Of a DNA stretch of 64,000 nucleotides, positions 34,398-42,713 are shown piece after piece; the first letter of the stretch is position 1; each line of letters opens with the position of its first letter. This DNA is from Peptoanaerobacter sp963521605 (GTDB lineage Bacteria; Bacillota; Clostridia; Peptostreptococcales; Filifactoraceae). Made by a program: the position numbers and the translations under genes. Under the pieces are notes generated by a model. That model did not search any database. It saw only the letters and a program-made list of their open reading frames with translations, and was not told where the DNA came from. Location: assembly GCA_963521605.1 (NCBI GenBank), contig CAUQVF010000001.1:434001-498000 (forward strand), given 5' to 3'.

Positions 34398-35597
34398 ATG
34401 AATATGAATCAAACTCCACAAGGCGAGAGAGTGCATATAGCCTTTTTTGGAAAAACCAACGTCGGTAAGTCTTCCTTGATAAATAAGATAGTAAATCAGG
34501 ATATATCAATAGTATCGAAGATTAGAGGCACTACCACAGATCCTGTACAAAAAGCTATGGAAATTCATGGTATAGGGGCAACACTTATAATTGATACTGC
34601 AGGTTTTGACGATGACAGTGAACTTGGTGAAAAGAGGATGGAAAAAACTTCCAATATTCTCAATAAAACTGATGTAGCTGTTATAGTAACTACTCCGGAT
34701 GATATAATTTCCGATTTTTCCAAGGAATTAACTTGGATAGAAAAAATCAAGGATAAAAACATTCCTTATCTTGTAGTAATTAATAAGATAGACCTGTCAA
34801 AAGATATGGAAAGCCTAAAAAAAAGAGCTAGAGAGCTGACTTCAAAAGAAGTAATTTTAGTCAGCGTAAAGGAAAATACAGGAATAGAAGATTTAATCAC
34901 ATCTTTAGAAATAATATGTAAATTCAAAGATGAAGACAGCATTTGCTCTCATCTTGTAAAAAAAGATGATGTAGTCCTGCTTGTTATGCCACAAGATACT
35001 CAAGCACCAAAGGGCAGACTTATACTTCCTCAAGTACAGACAATAAGAGACTTACTTGATAATAAATGCACTGTGATATGTACTACAGATGACAGAATTG
35101 AAAAATCACTGAGCATCTTAAAAAACAGTCCTAATCTTATAATTACCGACTCACAAGTCTTTGCAAAAATTTATCCTTTAAAGCCTAAAGAAAGTAAACT
35201 CACATCATTTTCAGTTTTATTCTCAAGATATAAGGGAGATGTGGATGAATTTGTAAGAGGAGCTGCCTTTATAGACTTGCTTAAAGACAATGACAAGGTG
35301 CTAATTGCGGAGGCCTGTACCCACAATCCTCAAGACGGTGATATTGCAAGAGTCAAGCTCCCAATGTTGCTTAGAAAAAAAACAGGCAAAAAGCTTGATA
35401 TCGATGTGGTAAGCGGAAATAACTTCCCTAATAATCTTGAAGATTATTCGCTGATTATACACTGTGGTGCCTGTATGTTCAACAAAAAATATGTACTAAA
35501 CAGGATAGATTCTGCAAAGTCATCACAAATCCCCATAACAAATTATGGCATTGCAATAGCATATATTTCAGGAATACTTGACAAGATAGAAAAATAG
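34398..35597 (+). CDS. hydF: [FeFe]-hydrogenase maturation GTPase HydF
   Basis: About 399 residues. N-terminal GTPase (FFGKTNVGKSSLINKI, DTAGFDDDSE, NKIDLS), dimerisation region, and C-terminal cluster-binding Cys: CTHNPQDGD and IIHCGACMF. HydF is the scaffold that receives the diiron subcluster and passes it to the hydrogenase. The family motif HCGGC is HCGAC here. I chose ATG 34398, 6 bp behind GGAG; 34386 is also in frame. A strong terminator follows at 35596. No hydrogenase subunit gene is in the window. Confidence 0.93.
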   Translation: MNMNQTPQGERVHIAFFGKTNVGKSSLINKIVNQDISIVSKIRGTTTDPVQKAMEIHGIGATLIIDTAGFDDDSELGEKRMEKTSNILNKTDVAVIVTTPDDIISDFSKELTWIEKIKDKNIPYLVVINKIDLSKDMESLKKRARELTSKEVILVSVKENTGIEDLITSLEIICKFKDEDSICSHLVKKDDVVLLVMPQDTQAPKGRLILPQVQTIRDLLDNKCTVICTTDDRIEKSLSILKNSPNLIITDSQVFAKIYPLKPKESKLTSFSVLFSRYKGDVDEFVRGAAFIDLLKDNDKVLIAEACTHNPQDGDIARVKLPMLLRKKTGKKLDIDVVSGNNFPNNLEDYSLIIHCGACMFNKKYVLNRIDSAKSSQIPITNYGIAIAYISGILDKIEK

Positions 35598-35620
35598 CTC
35601 CCATTATGGGAGCTTTTTTT
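35596..35620 (+). terminator. Terminator of the hydEGF operon
   Basis: AGCTCCCA-TTA-TGGGAGCT (35596-35614) is an 8-bp stem with a run of seven Ts directly after it. It begins at the last bases of the hydF gene. Confidence 0.9.
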
Positions 35621-35638
35621 ATACTATTAGCTATTTAA

Positions 35639-35747
35639 TCTATGGATAATTTTCATAAATGATTTACAAAGTAGCATACGATTCATGACTTTATTATAAA
35701 TGCACTGAAAAAGATTTATCCATTATTTTATTAGAATTTAGTATTAA
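35639..35747 (+). repeat. Dispersed roughly 110-bp repeat
   Basis: Reference copy: starts TCTATGGATAATTTTCAT, includes TTATTATAAATGCACTGAAA and TTATCCATTATTTTATTAG, and ends at TTTAGTATTAAA. Its 3' end covers the stop codon (35744-35746) of the transglutaminase-like gene on the other strand. Matches are at 21651-21760 (minus) and 31096-31210, with partial ones near 42374, 45450 and 52585. Confidence 0.7.
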
Positions 35748-37234
35748 AATATAGAATGACTCTTCATACTTGTATTAGCCTTAGGATAAATACTTCTGTT
35801 CCATGTTCTTCCATTAGAGCCTACACCATTTGAATTTACTCCGTTAAATGTTGTTCCTCTTGTTGCATTGACAAGCTCGTCATCAGTGAGAAATAAATAT
35901 GCCTCTGAATAATAATTTCTGTCAAAAGGACTTGTCACCGGGTCATTGAAGGTAAAGTCTATATGATACCAATTTCCATCTAGTCTAAGCATATTCCACA
36001 TGTGATCTGTATTTTCTACCAAGATATTATTTTCTCTTCCGAATTTTCTTGACAAAAGTTCATATCCAATCTTAGCATATCCATCACAAACAGCTGTGTT
36101 TAATACTGCAGCATCATACAATGAGTGTTTTTTCAGTGATGTGTCGTACACAAGCTTCAAAGCAATCGCCCTATTAGCTTGTTTTACGAATTCCACACCT
36201 TCATAATGTTTTATAGAATTATATATATCATCAATCACTTGATAAGACTGATTGAGTTTGGCAAGGTCAGCATCATATAGGAAGTAAATATTGTAAACAC
36301 CATAAGTACAGCCTGTATTAGCAAAAAATGTAGAATAAATTCCATAACTGTTATTTGGTAAAAATTTCAACAAAACACTACCTATTGTACTATTTGAATT
36401 ATTGAAATTATTTGCATTTGAATTTTTAGTGATTATACTGATAGTTTCCTTTTTGGAATACTGCTCCTTTTTAAGCAGTTTATACAAATCCTCATATGAA
36501 GTACCGTCATTTATATGAGCATAGCCTTTACTTGGCTTTATCTGATTCAAATCATAAACTATTGCATCACTAAAACTGTAGTCATTTGATGTCTTTACCC
36601 TATACCTTACCTTTCCTCCAAGATTTATAGTCTTATTCACTACAAGATTGTTAATTTGACCGTTATAAATTACGGTAGGACTTTGTGCATGGTTTACAAG
36701 TTTGTTTACATTAGCATCGATAGTAAACTTAGTCCCTTTTTTTATATGCTTAGTTAATATTATATTATTTAAGTTAGACCTTCCAAATTCTTTAACAGTG
36801 GCTGTAGAGGCAAGATACATATTATTTACTGCAGAATCAGCAATATTTAATACCATCTTGTTTGAAGCCGTAACAAGGTAGATATCCCCTGTAACTACAG
36901 TATTTTTAAGAGTCAGTGAATTAAGCTTAGGAGCAGTTATTATAAGATCCTTATTTATTATGCAGTTTTCTATTGTAATATCTCCGACCACTGTCTCTTG
37001 TACCATCAAAGAGCCTGCAATTGTTTGATTTGAAAATATCCCTGCTGATGTCAAAACAAAAGGTATATACGCAGGATCGGTCTTTGCATATTCCATCTTT
37101 TTTTCTATTATTTTGTTTTTTTCACTCAAACTCAGATTTGAGTAAATATCTGTTGCACTTATACTTTGCGAGCCAAAACTAAAAATCGTCGCACATATAA
37201 GCGGATATATCAATATATTTTTATTCAATCTCAT
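35744..37234 (-). CDS. Secreted transglutaminase-like protein
   Basis: About 496 residues with an N-terminal signal peptide (LIYPLICATIFSFGSQSISA). A repetitive beta-rich region (about 60-200) with paired Val/Ile/Asn strands (SLMVQETVVGDITIENCI, NSLTLKNTVVTGDIYL) resembles a beta-helix. The C-terminal half has a transglutaminase-like core: CDGYAKIGYELL (C383), TDHMWNMLRLDG and HIDFTFNDP give a Cys-His-Asp triad. Such proteins act on cell-surface proteins or are non-enzymatic. ATG 37234 fits AAAGGAAAA; a TTG 18 bp upstream is less likely. Unlinked to neighbours. Confidence 0.75.
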   Translation of the reverse strand: MRLNKNILIYPLICATIFSFGSQSISATDIYSNLSLSEKNKIIEKKMEYAKTDPAYIPFVLTSAGIFSNQTIAGSLMVQETVVGDITIENCIINKDLIITAPKLNSLTLKNTVVTGDIYLVTASNKMVLNIADSAVNNMYLASTATVKEFGRSNLNNIILTKHIKKGTKFTIDANVNKLVNHAQSPTVIYNGQINNLVVNKTINLGGKVRYRVKTSNDYSFSDAIVYDLNQIKPSKGYAHINDGTSYEDLYKLLKKEQYSKKETISIITKNSNANNFNNSNSTIGSVLLKFLPNNSYGIYSTFFANTGCTYGVYNIYFLYDADLAKLNQSYQVIDDIYNSIKHYEGVEFVKQANRAIALKLVYDTSLKKHSLYDAAVLNTAVCDGYAKIGYELLSRKFGRENNILVENTDHMWNMLRLDGNWYHIDFTFNDPVTSPFDRNYYSEAYLFLTDDELVNATRGTTFNGVNSNGVGSNGRTWNRSIYPKANTSMKSHSIF

Positions 37235-37309
37235 TATTATTTTCCTTTTCAAAATTAGCTATTACAAGTTACAACTTAATTTTAAATCATTAAGTCATAA
37301 TTTGCAATT

Positions 37310-38443
37310 CTAATCCAAGATATTTAAACTGTTTGTAAAATAATCTATTTCTTCCTTAGTATTAAAATATGACAATGACGCTCTTACAAAGCCAGTCTCC
37401 AGAGTATTCAAAAATTCATGTCCAAATGGGTTACAATGTAGCCCTCCACGAACAGCAACGTCATATTTATAATTTAATGAGGAGCAAATCAGTGATGAAT
37501 CTCTATTCTTAATATTAAAAGATACTATTGAGGAAAGCATATTATTATTTGGAGTATAGATTATCACATCTCTTACAGTTGAAAGCCTTTGTATAAAATA
37601 CTTTGTCATCTCATTTTCTTTTTCAAATATAGCATCAATGCCCTCTTTTTTTATAAACTTTATACCTTCAAGCATACTCTTGATTCCTACTACATTGACA
37701 GTACCCGTTTCCAACTTATCAGGCATTATTTCAATCTCATTTATCTCATCTGAAAAACTGCCTGTACCACCATAGAGTATAGGGCTTAATTTGACATTCC
37801 TGCCTGCATAGATAAAGCCTGTACCGCTTAGTCCAAACAGAGCCTTATGTCCCGGGGCGCAAAGTATATCTATATTCATCTTCTTAACATCTATGTCTAT
37901 TTTACCTATGCTTTGAGCTGCATCAAGTAGAAATAAAATATTATTATCTCTTGCTACCTTTCCTATTTTTTCTATCTCATTTACAGTACCAACTAAATTG
38001 TTCGCATGACAAAGGGCAATGAGCTTGGTATCTTTCTTGATATTAGCTCTTACATCTTCAGCTCTTATTTCCATGTCTTGATTAGGCCTTAGATAAGTCA
38101 CGGTGATATTTTTCGTCTTTTTAAGATGTTCCAACACCCTTATTATAGAGTTATGCTCCAATACCGAGCTTATGACATCATCTCCGTCATCCAAAGCAGA
38201 AAAAAGTCCAATATTTAACGCCTCTGTACAATTTTTTGTAAATGCGACATTTGAGATATCATCTCCGTTAATAAGCTCACATATAGCCTCTCTGCACTCA
38301 TACACTGCTCTTGACGATATCACGCTCATATTGTGGGCTGAACGTCCAGGATTGGCGCAGTGATTCTTTGCAAAGTCAAATGTCCTTTCCAAGACTATAT
38401 CCGGTTTTGGAAATGTTGTTGCCGCATTATCAAAATATATCAT
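37310..38443 (-). CDS. Cysteine desulfurase-family PLP enzyme (class V aminotransferase)
   Basis: 377 residues of the SufS/CsdA-like subgroup: YFDNAATTFPKP at the N-terminus, KNCTEALNIGLFSAL, FLLDAAQSIGKIDIDV, the PLP lysine in CAPGHKALFGLSGTGF, and the RGGLHCNPFGHEFL cysteine region. It removes sulfur from cysteine for Fe-S or other thio-cofactors. No SufU or IscU partner is adjacent. Start ATG 38443 follows AAGAGG, which lies over the phoH stop codon, so it is coupled to phoH. Confidence 0.85.
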   Translation of the reverse strand: MIYFDNAATTFPKPDIVLERTFDFAKNHCANPGRSAHNMSVISSRAVYECREAICELINGDDISNVAFTKNCTEALNIGLFSALDDGDDVISSVLEHNSIIRVLEHLKKTKNITVTYLRPNQDMEIRAEDVRANIKKDTKLIALCHANNLVGTVNEIEKIGKVARDNNILFLLDAAQSIGKIDIDVKKMNIDILCAPGHKALFGLSGTGFIYAGRNVKLSPILYGGTGSFSDEINEIEIMPDKLETGTVNVVGIKSMLEGIKFIKKEGIDAIFEKENEMTKYFIQRLSTVRDVIIYTPNNNMLSSIVSFNIKNRDSSLICSSLNYKYDVAVRGGLHCNPFGHEFLNTLETGFVRASLSYFNTKEEIDYFTNSLNILD

Positions 38444-38447
38444 AGTC

Positions 38448-39443
38448 TTACCTCTTTGTTTCGCCCTTTCCCTTGGTCTTGAGCATCAACTGTTTCTTCT
38501 CATATTTATCGTATTGTTTTATAATTCTTTGAACCAACTCATGTCTTACCACGTCTTTTTCAGTAAGTTCGTTTATAGCTATGCCCTTTACGTCTTTGAG
38601 TATCATCACCGCATGAGACAGGCCGCTTTTTTTATTGTCACCCAAGTCTATCTGAGTGATGTCCCCTGTTACTACCACCTTTGAGCCGAAGCCGAACCTC
38701 GTCAAAAACATCTTCATCTGCTCACGAGTGGTATTTTGTGCCTCATCTAATATTATGAAAGAATTGTCCAAGGTTCTTCCTCTCATAAATGCAAGAGGTG
38801 CCACCTCTATTACTCCTGTCTCAAGATGTTTTTCAAACTTTTCTGCTCCAAACATATCAAAAAGAGCATCATACAGTGGTCTAAGATAAGGGTCTACCTT
38901 ATCTTTCAAATCTCCCGGCAAAAATCCCAGACTTTCTCCTGCCTCTACTGCAGGTCTTGTAAGTATTATTCTTGATACTTCCCCACGACGAAAAGACGCC
39001 ACTGCAAGTGCAACTGCAAGATAGGTCTTACCGGTACCTGCAGGTCCTATGCAGATAGTAACATCATTTTTTCTAATATCATCTACATAATTTTTTTGTC
39101 CAACTGTCTTTGCTCTTACAGGATTGCCTTTTGACGTGAGTATTATCACATCATCCCCCATATTTGCAATATTGTTGGACATATCTTCCCTTATCATATC
39201 TACAGTATAATTTACCAGCCTTACATCGATAGCAGTGCCTTTTTTAAATAGCTTATACAGCTCTTCCAAGACTCTTGTACAGATGTTTACATCAGTATTC
39301 TTATCACCTATTATAAATGTCTTGTCATCTCTAAGAATAATATTTACACTTAGTTTTTCTTCCAAAGCCTTTATATTTTTATCATAGTTGCCAAACAACT
39401 CTTTTTCAAAATCTGAATCTTCAAAATTTACTATATGTTCCAA
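38448..39443 (-). CDS. phoH: PhoH-family ATPase/RNase
   Basis: 331 residues. PhoH domain with the Walker A motif GPAGTGKTYLAVALA (about 135-148) and DEAQNTTREQMKMFLTR (Walker B). RPAVEAGESLGFLPGDLKDK is a typical PhoH motif. A KH-like N-terminal region precedes it. The start is TTG 39443, preceded by AGGAG. PhoH-like proteins of Firmicutes are ATPases linked to RNA processing. It is followed by the cysteine desulfurase with a 4-bp gap. Confidence 0.9.
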   Translation of the reverse strand: MEHIVNFEDSDFEKELFGNYDKNIKALEEKLSVNIILRDDKTFIIGDKNTDVNICTRVLEELYKLFKKGTAIDVRLVNYTVDMIREDMSNNIANMGDDVIILTSKGNPVRAKTVGQKNYVDDIRKNDVTICIGPAGTGKTYLAVALAVASFRRGEVSRIILTRPAVEAGESLGFLPGDLKDKVDPYLRPLYDALFDMFGAEKFEKHLETGVIEVAPLAFMRGRTLDNSFIILDEAQNTTREQMKMFLTRFGFGSKVVVTGDITQIDLGDNKKSGLSHAVMILKDVKGIAINELTEKDVVRHELVQRIIKQYDKYEKKQLMLKTKGKGETKR

Positions 39444-39600
39444 AAATTTTCTCCTATAATACTAAAAAATAATTACTTTTCAATTTTATCATAAATTTTC
39501 AAAAATGTTAAATTATTTTTGTTGACTCATATTTAAAAAGCCATTATGATATAAATATTGTTTATTAACTCCATAATATCAAAATTATAAAAATACTTAA

Positions 39601-39828
39601 CTCAACTTTCAAACATAAAATACACATTAAAAACATTGAAATTTGAGTATATTTTTAAAATAAAATATTATACTTGACATAGTTTTTCCAGTGTTTTCAC
39701 TTTTTTGATAAATATGCAAATTTCAATAAATATTATTAAAAAAATTTTTGTGTCAAGTAGTATATTAAAAAATCAATAAATATTTAAATTTCAACTAAAA
39801 TTTCGATAATTTTAGTGGGAAAGTTGAG
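39601..39828. mobile_element. MITE-like element, copy 1 (228 bp)
   Basis: The ends are CTCAACTTTC at 39601 and GAAAGTTGAG ending at 39828, preceded by GTGG. The left end has degenerated (AAAC where copy 2 has CCAC). It is flanked by TACTTAA (39594-39600) and TGCTTAA (39829-39835), a 7-bp duplication with one mismatch. The body matches 52833-53059 closely over its whole length and encodes nothing. The two arms form a long imperfect palindrome (TTGAAATTT against AAATTTCAAC; ACTTGACA against TGTCAAGT). No transposase is seen, so it needs one supplied from elsewhere. It ends 22 bp before the pfkB-type gene. Confidence 0.85.
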
Positions 39829-39850
39829 TGCTTAATTAAAAGAGGAAAAA

Positions 39851-40750
39851 ATGAAAAAATGTCTTGTAATCGGCTCTACAGTATGTGATGTCATAATCTA
39901 TGTAGACAAACTGCCCAAACGTTCAGAGGATGTCCATGTCAAAAGACAAAGCCTAAGTCTTGGGGGATGCGCTTACAATGTAGTTTCAGTCTTACATAAT
40001 TTAGACATAGACTATGTATTTATCTCTCCTGTAGGAAGGGGAATGTACGGCGACTTTGTAAGAGAGGAATTAAAGAAGAAAAATATAAAAACAGAGATAT
40101 TTCTTGAAGAAGATAACGGCTGTTGCTACTGCTTGATAGATAGTAGCGGTGAGCGTTCTTTCATGTCATATCACAAATGCGAATACACATTTTCACCATC
40201 TTGGATAAATTCTTATAATTTAGACGAATTTTCCTACATCTATGTCTGCGGACTTGAAATAGAAGACAGGGACGGAGAGATACTAAGCGATACCATATCC
40301 AAATTTTCAGGCACAGTCATATTTGCACCAGGTCCAAGAGTAAATATGATAGACGAAAAATTACTCAATAAAATATATAATATTCATCCTATAATACATC
40401 TCAATGAAGAGGAGCTAAAAGACATTACAAAGACTAAAAACATAGATGAAGCATTGGAAAAGCTATATAAGAAGACGCAAAATACAATAATAGTAACTCT
40501 TGGCGATAAGGGTTCATTGTATTTTGACGGCAAAGAATGTAAAAAAGTAAAAGGCTATAAGGCTAATGTACAAGATACAGTAGGAGCAGGAGACAGTCAT
40601 ATAGGCGCAATAATGTCCTGCCTTAGCAAAGGTAAGACATTAGAACAGGCCTTAGATTTTGCAAATCTACTTTCTTCAAAGATAGTGGAAACTCAGGGAG
40701 TAAATCTTTCAAAAGAAACGTATGACAAACTTAGGAAAATTTTAGCTTAG
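39851..40750 (+). CDS. PfkB-family carbohydrate/nucleoside kinase
   Basis: 299 residues, ribokinase fold: N-terminal GSTVCDVIIYVDKLP, sugar-binding GGCAYNVVSVLHNL, and the C-terminal PfkB motif DTVGAGDSHIGAIMSCLSKG with its catalytic Asp. GDKGSLY is the nucleotide-binding strand. The substrate cannot be called; ribose, pseudouridine and fructose-phosphate members look alike at this level. Start ATG 39851 follows AGAGGA. MITE copy 1 ends just upstream and may supply its promoter. Its end overlaps the convergent lipoprotein gene by 4 bp. Confidence 0.85.
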   Translation: MKKCLVIGSTVCDVIIYVDKLPKRSEDVHVKRQSLSLGGCAYNVVSVLHNLDIDYVFISPVGRGMYGDFVREELKKKNIKTEIFLEEDNGCCYCLIDSSGERSFMSYHKCEYTFSPSWINSYNLDEFSYIYVCGLEIEDRDGEILSDTISKFSGTVIFAPGPRVNMIDEKLLNKIYNIHPIIHLNEEELKDITKTKNIDEALEKLYKKTQNTIIVTLGDKGSLYFDGKECKKVKGYKANVQDTVGAGDSHIGAIMSCLSKGKTLEQALDFANLLSSKIVETQGVNLSKETYDKLRKILA

Positions 40751-41589
40751 TTATAATACCAAAATGTTTTTTTAACACAAATTCCAGTCTTTTCATGATA
40801 CCATATACAAGGTGCATATGCTGCATGCTTACCGGCAACTGTTGAAGGTACTATTTCTTTTCTCTCCTCTTGCACCTTGTCATAGTCCTTATTTTTGATG
40901 ATACAAATTACTCCATCAGGTGTATCATCATCAATTTCTCTTACATCTTTTTCATAGCCGGGTATCTCATTTTTCTTATGCGAAAAGTTTTTAAGACCTG
41001 CTATTTCAGCATTCTTTTTAATCTCTTCCATCAAAACATAATACTTAGATGAAAAAGAATCTGTAGAATCCATCATTTTTTCTATAAGCTTTTCATCATT
41101 TTCAGCCATTTCTCTTATTGATGGGATAGATCTTTCTCCATCTTCTACCTCATATGTCTTTACTATCTTAAAATCTAAGTCCATATCATATCTTATAGGA
41201 AACAAAGCTCCGGAATCATTATCAAAAATCCCATTATCAAACTTATATGTCATTTCAATTATATTTGCAAAAACACTGTAACCATCACTTCTTTTTTTCA
41301 ATCCCACTATATCTATAGAAGCAGCAGGAATATTTTGTCCCGTTTTTTCTTCTTTTTTTAACTCCTTGATTTTTGTGTCATAGATTACAGCTCTTGCCTT
41401 TTCTTTTATTTCATCATCTTGAAGTGTCTTTTCACTTGCTTTATCCACTTTGTCATCACTTTGACTTATATTTTTTGTTGCATTATCGTCTGTATTTTTC
41501 TTTGAAATATCTGTATTTTCATTACAAGCAACAATAAAGCTTAGCAAACATATCACGGCAAAAAATTTTAAAACTGCTGACTTTTTCAT
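40747..41589 (-). CDS. Lipoprotein of unknown function
   Basis: 280 residues with a type II signal peptide (KFFAVICLLSFIVAC, lipobox IVAC with lipid cysteine at about 22), then a low-complexity charged linker (to about 70) and a soluble domain. It contains DTPDGVICIIKNKDYD and a cysteine near the end (ICVKKTFWYYN). No family recognised. Start ATG 41589 follows AGGAGGA. It converges with the kinase gene, overlapping it by four bases. Confidence 0.75.
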   Translation of the reverse strand: MKKSAVLKFFAVICLLSFIVACNENTDISKKNTDDNATKNISQSDDKVDKASEKTLQDDEIKEKARAVIYDTKIKELKKEEKTGQNIPAASIDIVGLKKRSDGYSVFANIIEMTYKFDNGIFDNDSGALFPIRYDMDLDFKIVKTYEVEDGERSIPSIREMAENDEKLIEKMMDSTDSFSSKYYVLMEEIKKNAEIAGLKNFSHKKNEIPGYEKDVREIDDDTPDGVICIIKNKDYDKVQEERKEIVPSTVAGKHAAYAPCIWYHEKTGICVKKTFWYYN

Positions 41590-41961
41590 AATATCCTCCT
41601 ATTTCTAAATTTTTAAGAACTAAGTACATATCTGTCATAAATAAATTAACTTCCATAACTTAGCTTGTCTTTATACTTATATTAGAATCAAACAATAATT
41701 AAGTCAACAGTATTCTTAGCTTTGTTATTATAATTTAATTTGGAATATATAATGCAAAATTTATATTGATATGTTATAATGTTAATGTTGCCAAGTACTT
41801 TTAAAATTTTCTTGTATTCAATTACTTTAATATATTTACTTTTAAGTCGATTTATTATACACAGATACTATAATACTAACTTGAGCTTGTTATTATTATA
41901 TAGCTGAAAATTAAGCTTTTGTTTTTTATATAACAGTATCATTTTTTTACAAGGAGGAAAT
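41590..41961. other. Gap between the divergent lipoprotein and rubredoxin-like genes
   Basis: AT-rich. No coding frame or repeat was recognised. The sequence TATAAT near 41775 is the only promoter-like element and has no matching -35 at good distance. Confidence 0.4.
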
Positions 41962-42123
41962 ATGAAAAGCTGGAAATGCACAGTCTGTGGTTATATCCAT
42001 GAGGGAGATACACCGCCGGAGTTTTGTCCTGTCTGTAATTGGGGTAGTGATAAGTTTATGGAAATAGCAAATTACAAAAGAAAACTTAGATCTACTGCAG
42101 ATAAAAAACAGAATGAAAACTAA
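41962..42123 (+). CDS. Rubredoxin-like 53-residue protein
   Basis: 53 residues: WKCTVCGYIHEGDTPPEFCP and VC form the C-x-x-C plus C-x-x-C pair of a shortened rubredoxin, as in the C-terminal part of rubrerythrins. It probably binds one iron and carries electrons, but it lacks the usual middle loop of rubredoxin. The basic tail (KRKLRSTADKKQNEN) has no family meaning. Start ATG 41962 sits behind AAGGAGG. A terminator follows at 42126. Confidence 0.8.
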   Translation: MKSWKCTVCGYIHEGDTPPEFCPVCNWGSDKFMEIANYKRKLRSTADKKQNEN

Positions 42124-42125
42124 AA

Positions 42126-42168
42126 AAATCGGAAATCAAGGTTATTTTGCCATGATTTCCGATTTTTA
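42126..42168 (+). terminator. Terminator of the rubredoxin-like gene
   Basis: AATCGGAAATCA pairs with TGATTTCCGATT around a 15-base loop, followed by TTTTATG. It starts 2 bp after the stop codon. Confidence 0.8.
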
Positions 42169-42373
42169 TGCAATTTTTTCAAATTTTGTACTAATATCAA
42201 AAACTCTCATTACCTAATACTAAGCAGCATTTATAATAACAATTATATATTTTAATACTAAAATCTATTTAGATTATAGATTTTATCAATTCTGTACTTA
42301 TGATACTCTATAGCGTATCTTTAGTTATTTTGCACTATATTTTTGATATACTTTTTTATATTTTATCTCCCCC

Positions 42374-42428
42374 ATATTTATTATAGAGCCTAAAATATTT
42401 CCATTATTCTATTAGATTTTAGTATAAA
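42374..42428 (+). repeat. Partial copy of the dispersed repeat
   Basis: ATTTATTATAGAGCCTAAAA, TTTCCATTATTCTATTAG and TTTTAGTATAAA match the second half of the repeat at 35639-35747 in order. The first half is not clear here. The rest of the gap (42169-42440) shows nothing else. Confidence 0.5.
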
Positions 42429-42440
42429 TTTTAATTACAG

Positions 42441-42713
42441 CTATCTTGACAGTTTTGTTATTATCTTCATTACTTCATCTATCTTTTCATTTATCAAATC
42501 TGCGTCATTGCTCTCTACCGCACTTACCACACAGCTTTTGAAATGAGCTTCAAGTATATCGTTGTTTATTCCTTTTAGAGCTGATATTACCGCCAGAATT
42601 TGCACTGAAATATCAATGCAATACTTGTCTTCCTCTACCATCTTAGATACCCCTGAGAGTTGCCCCATGGCAATGTTGAGTTTTTTTCGTATCTTTTTAT
42701 AATCAGCCTGCAT
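42441..42713 (-). CDS. csoR: CsoR-type copper-sensing repressor
   Basis: 90 residues, all-helical DUF156 fold (KIRKKLNIAMGQLSGVSKMVEEDKYCIDI, so C at about 32, then EAHFKSCV with His and Cys). The Cys-His-Cys set of copper CsoR is complete. It represses the copper operon until Cu(I) binds. Its start overlaps the copA end by 11 bp. The matching operator ATACCC-CCTAT-GGGTAT is in front of copA at 45341. Confidence 0.9.
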   Translation of the reverse strand: MQADYKKIRKKLNIAMGQLSGVSKMVEEDKYCIDISVQILAVISALKGINNDILEAHFKSCVVSAVESNDADLINEKIDEVMKIITKLSR

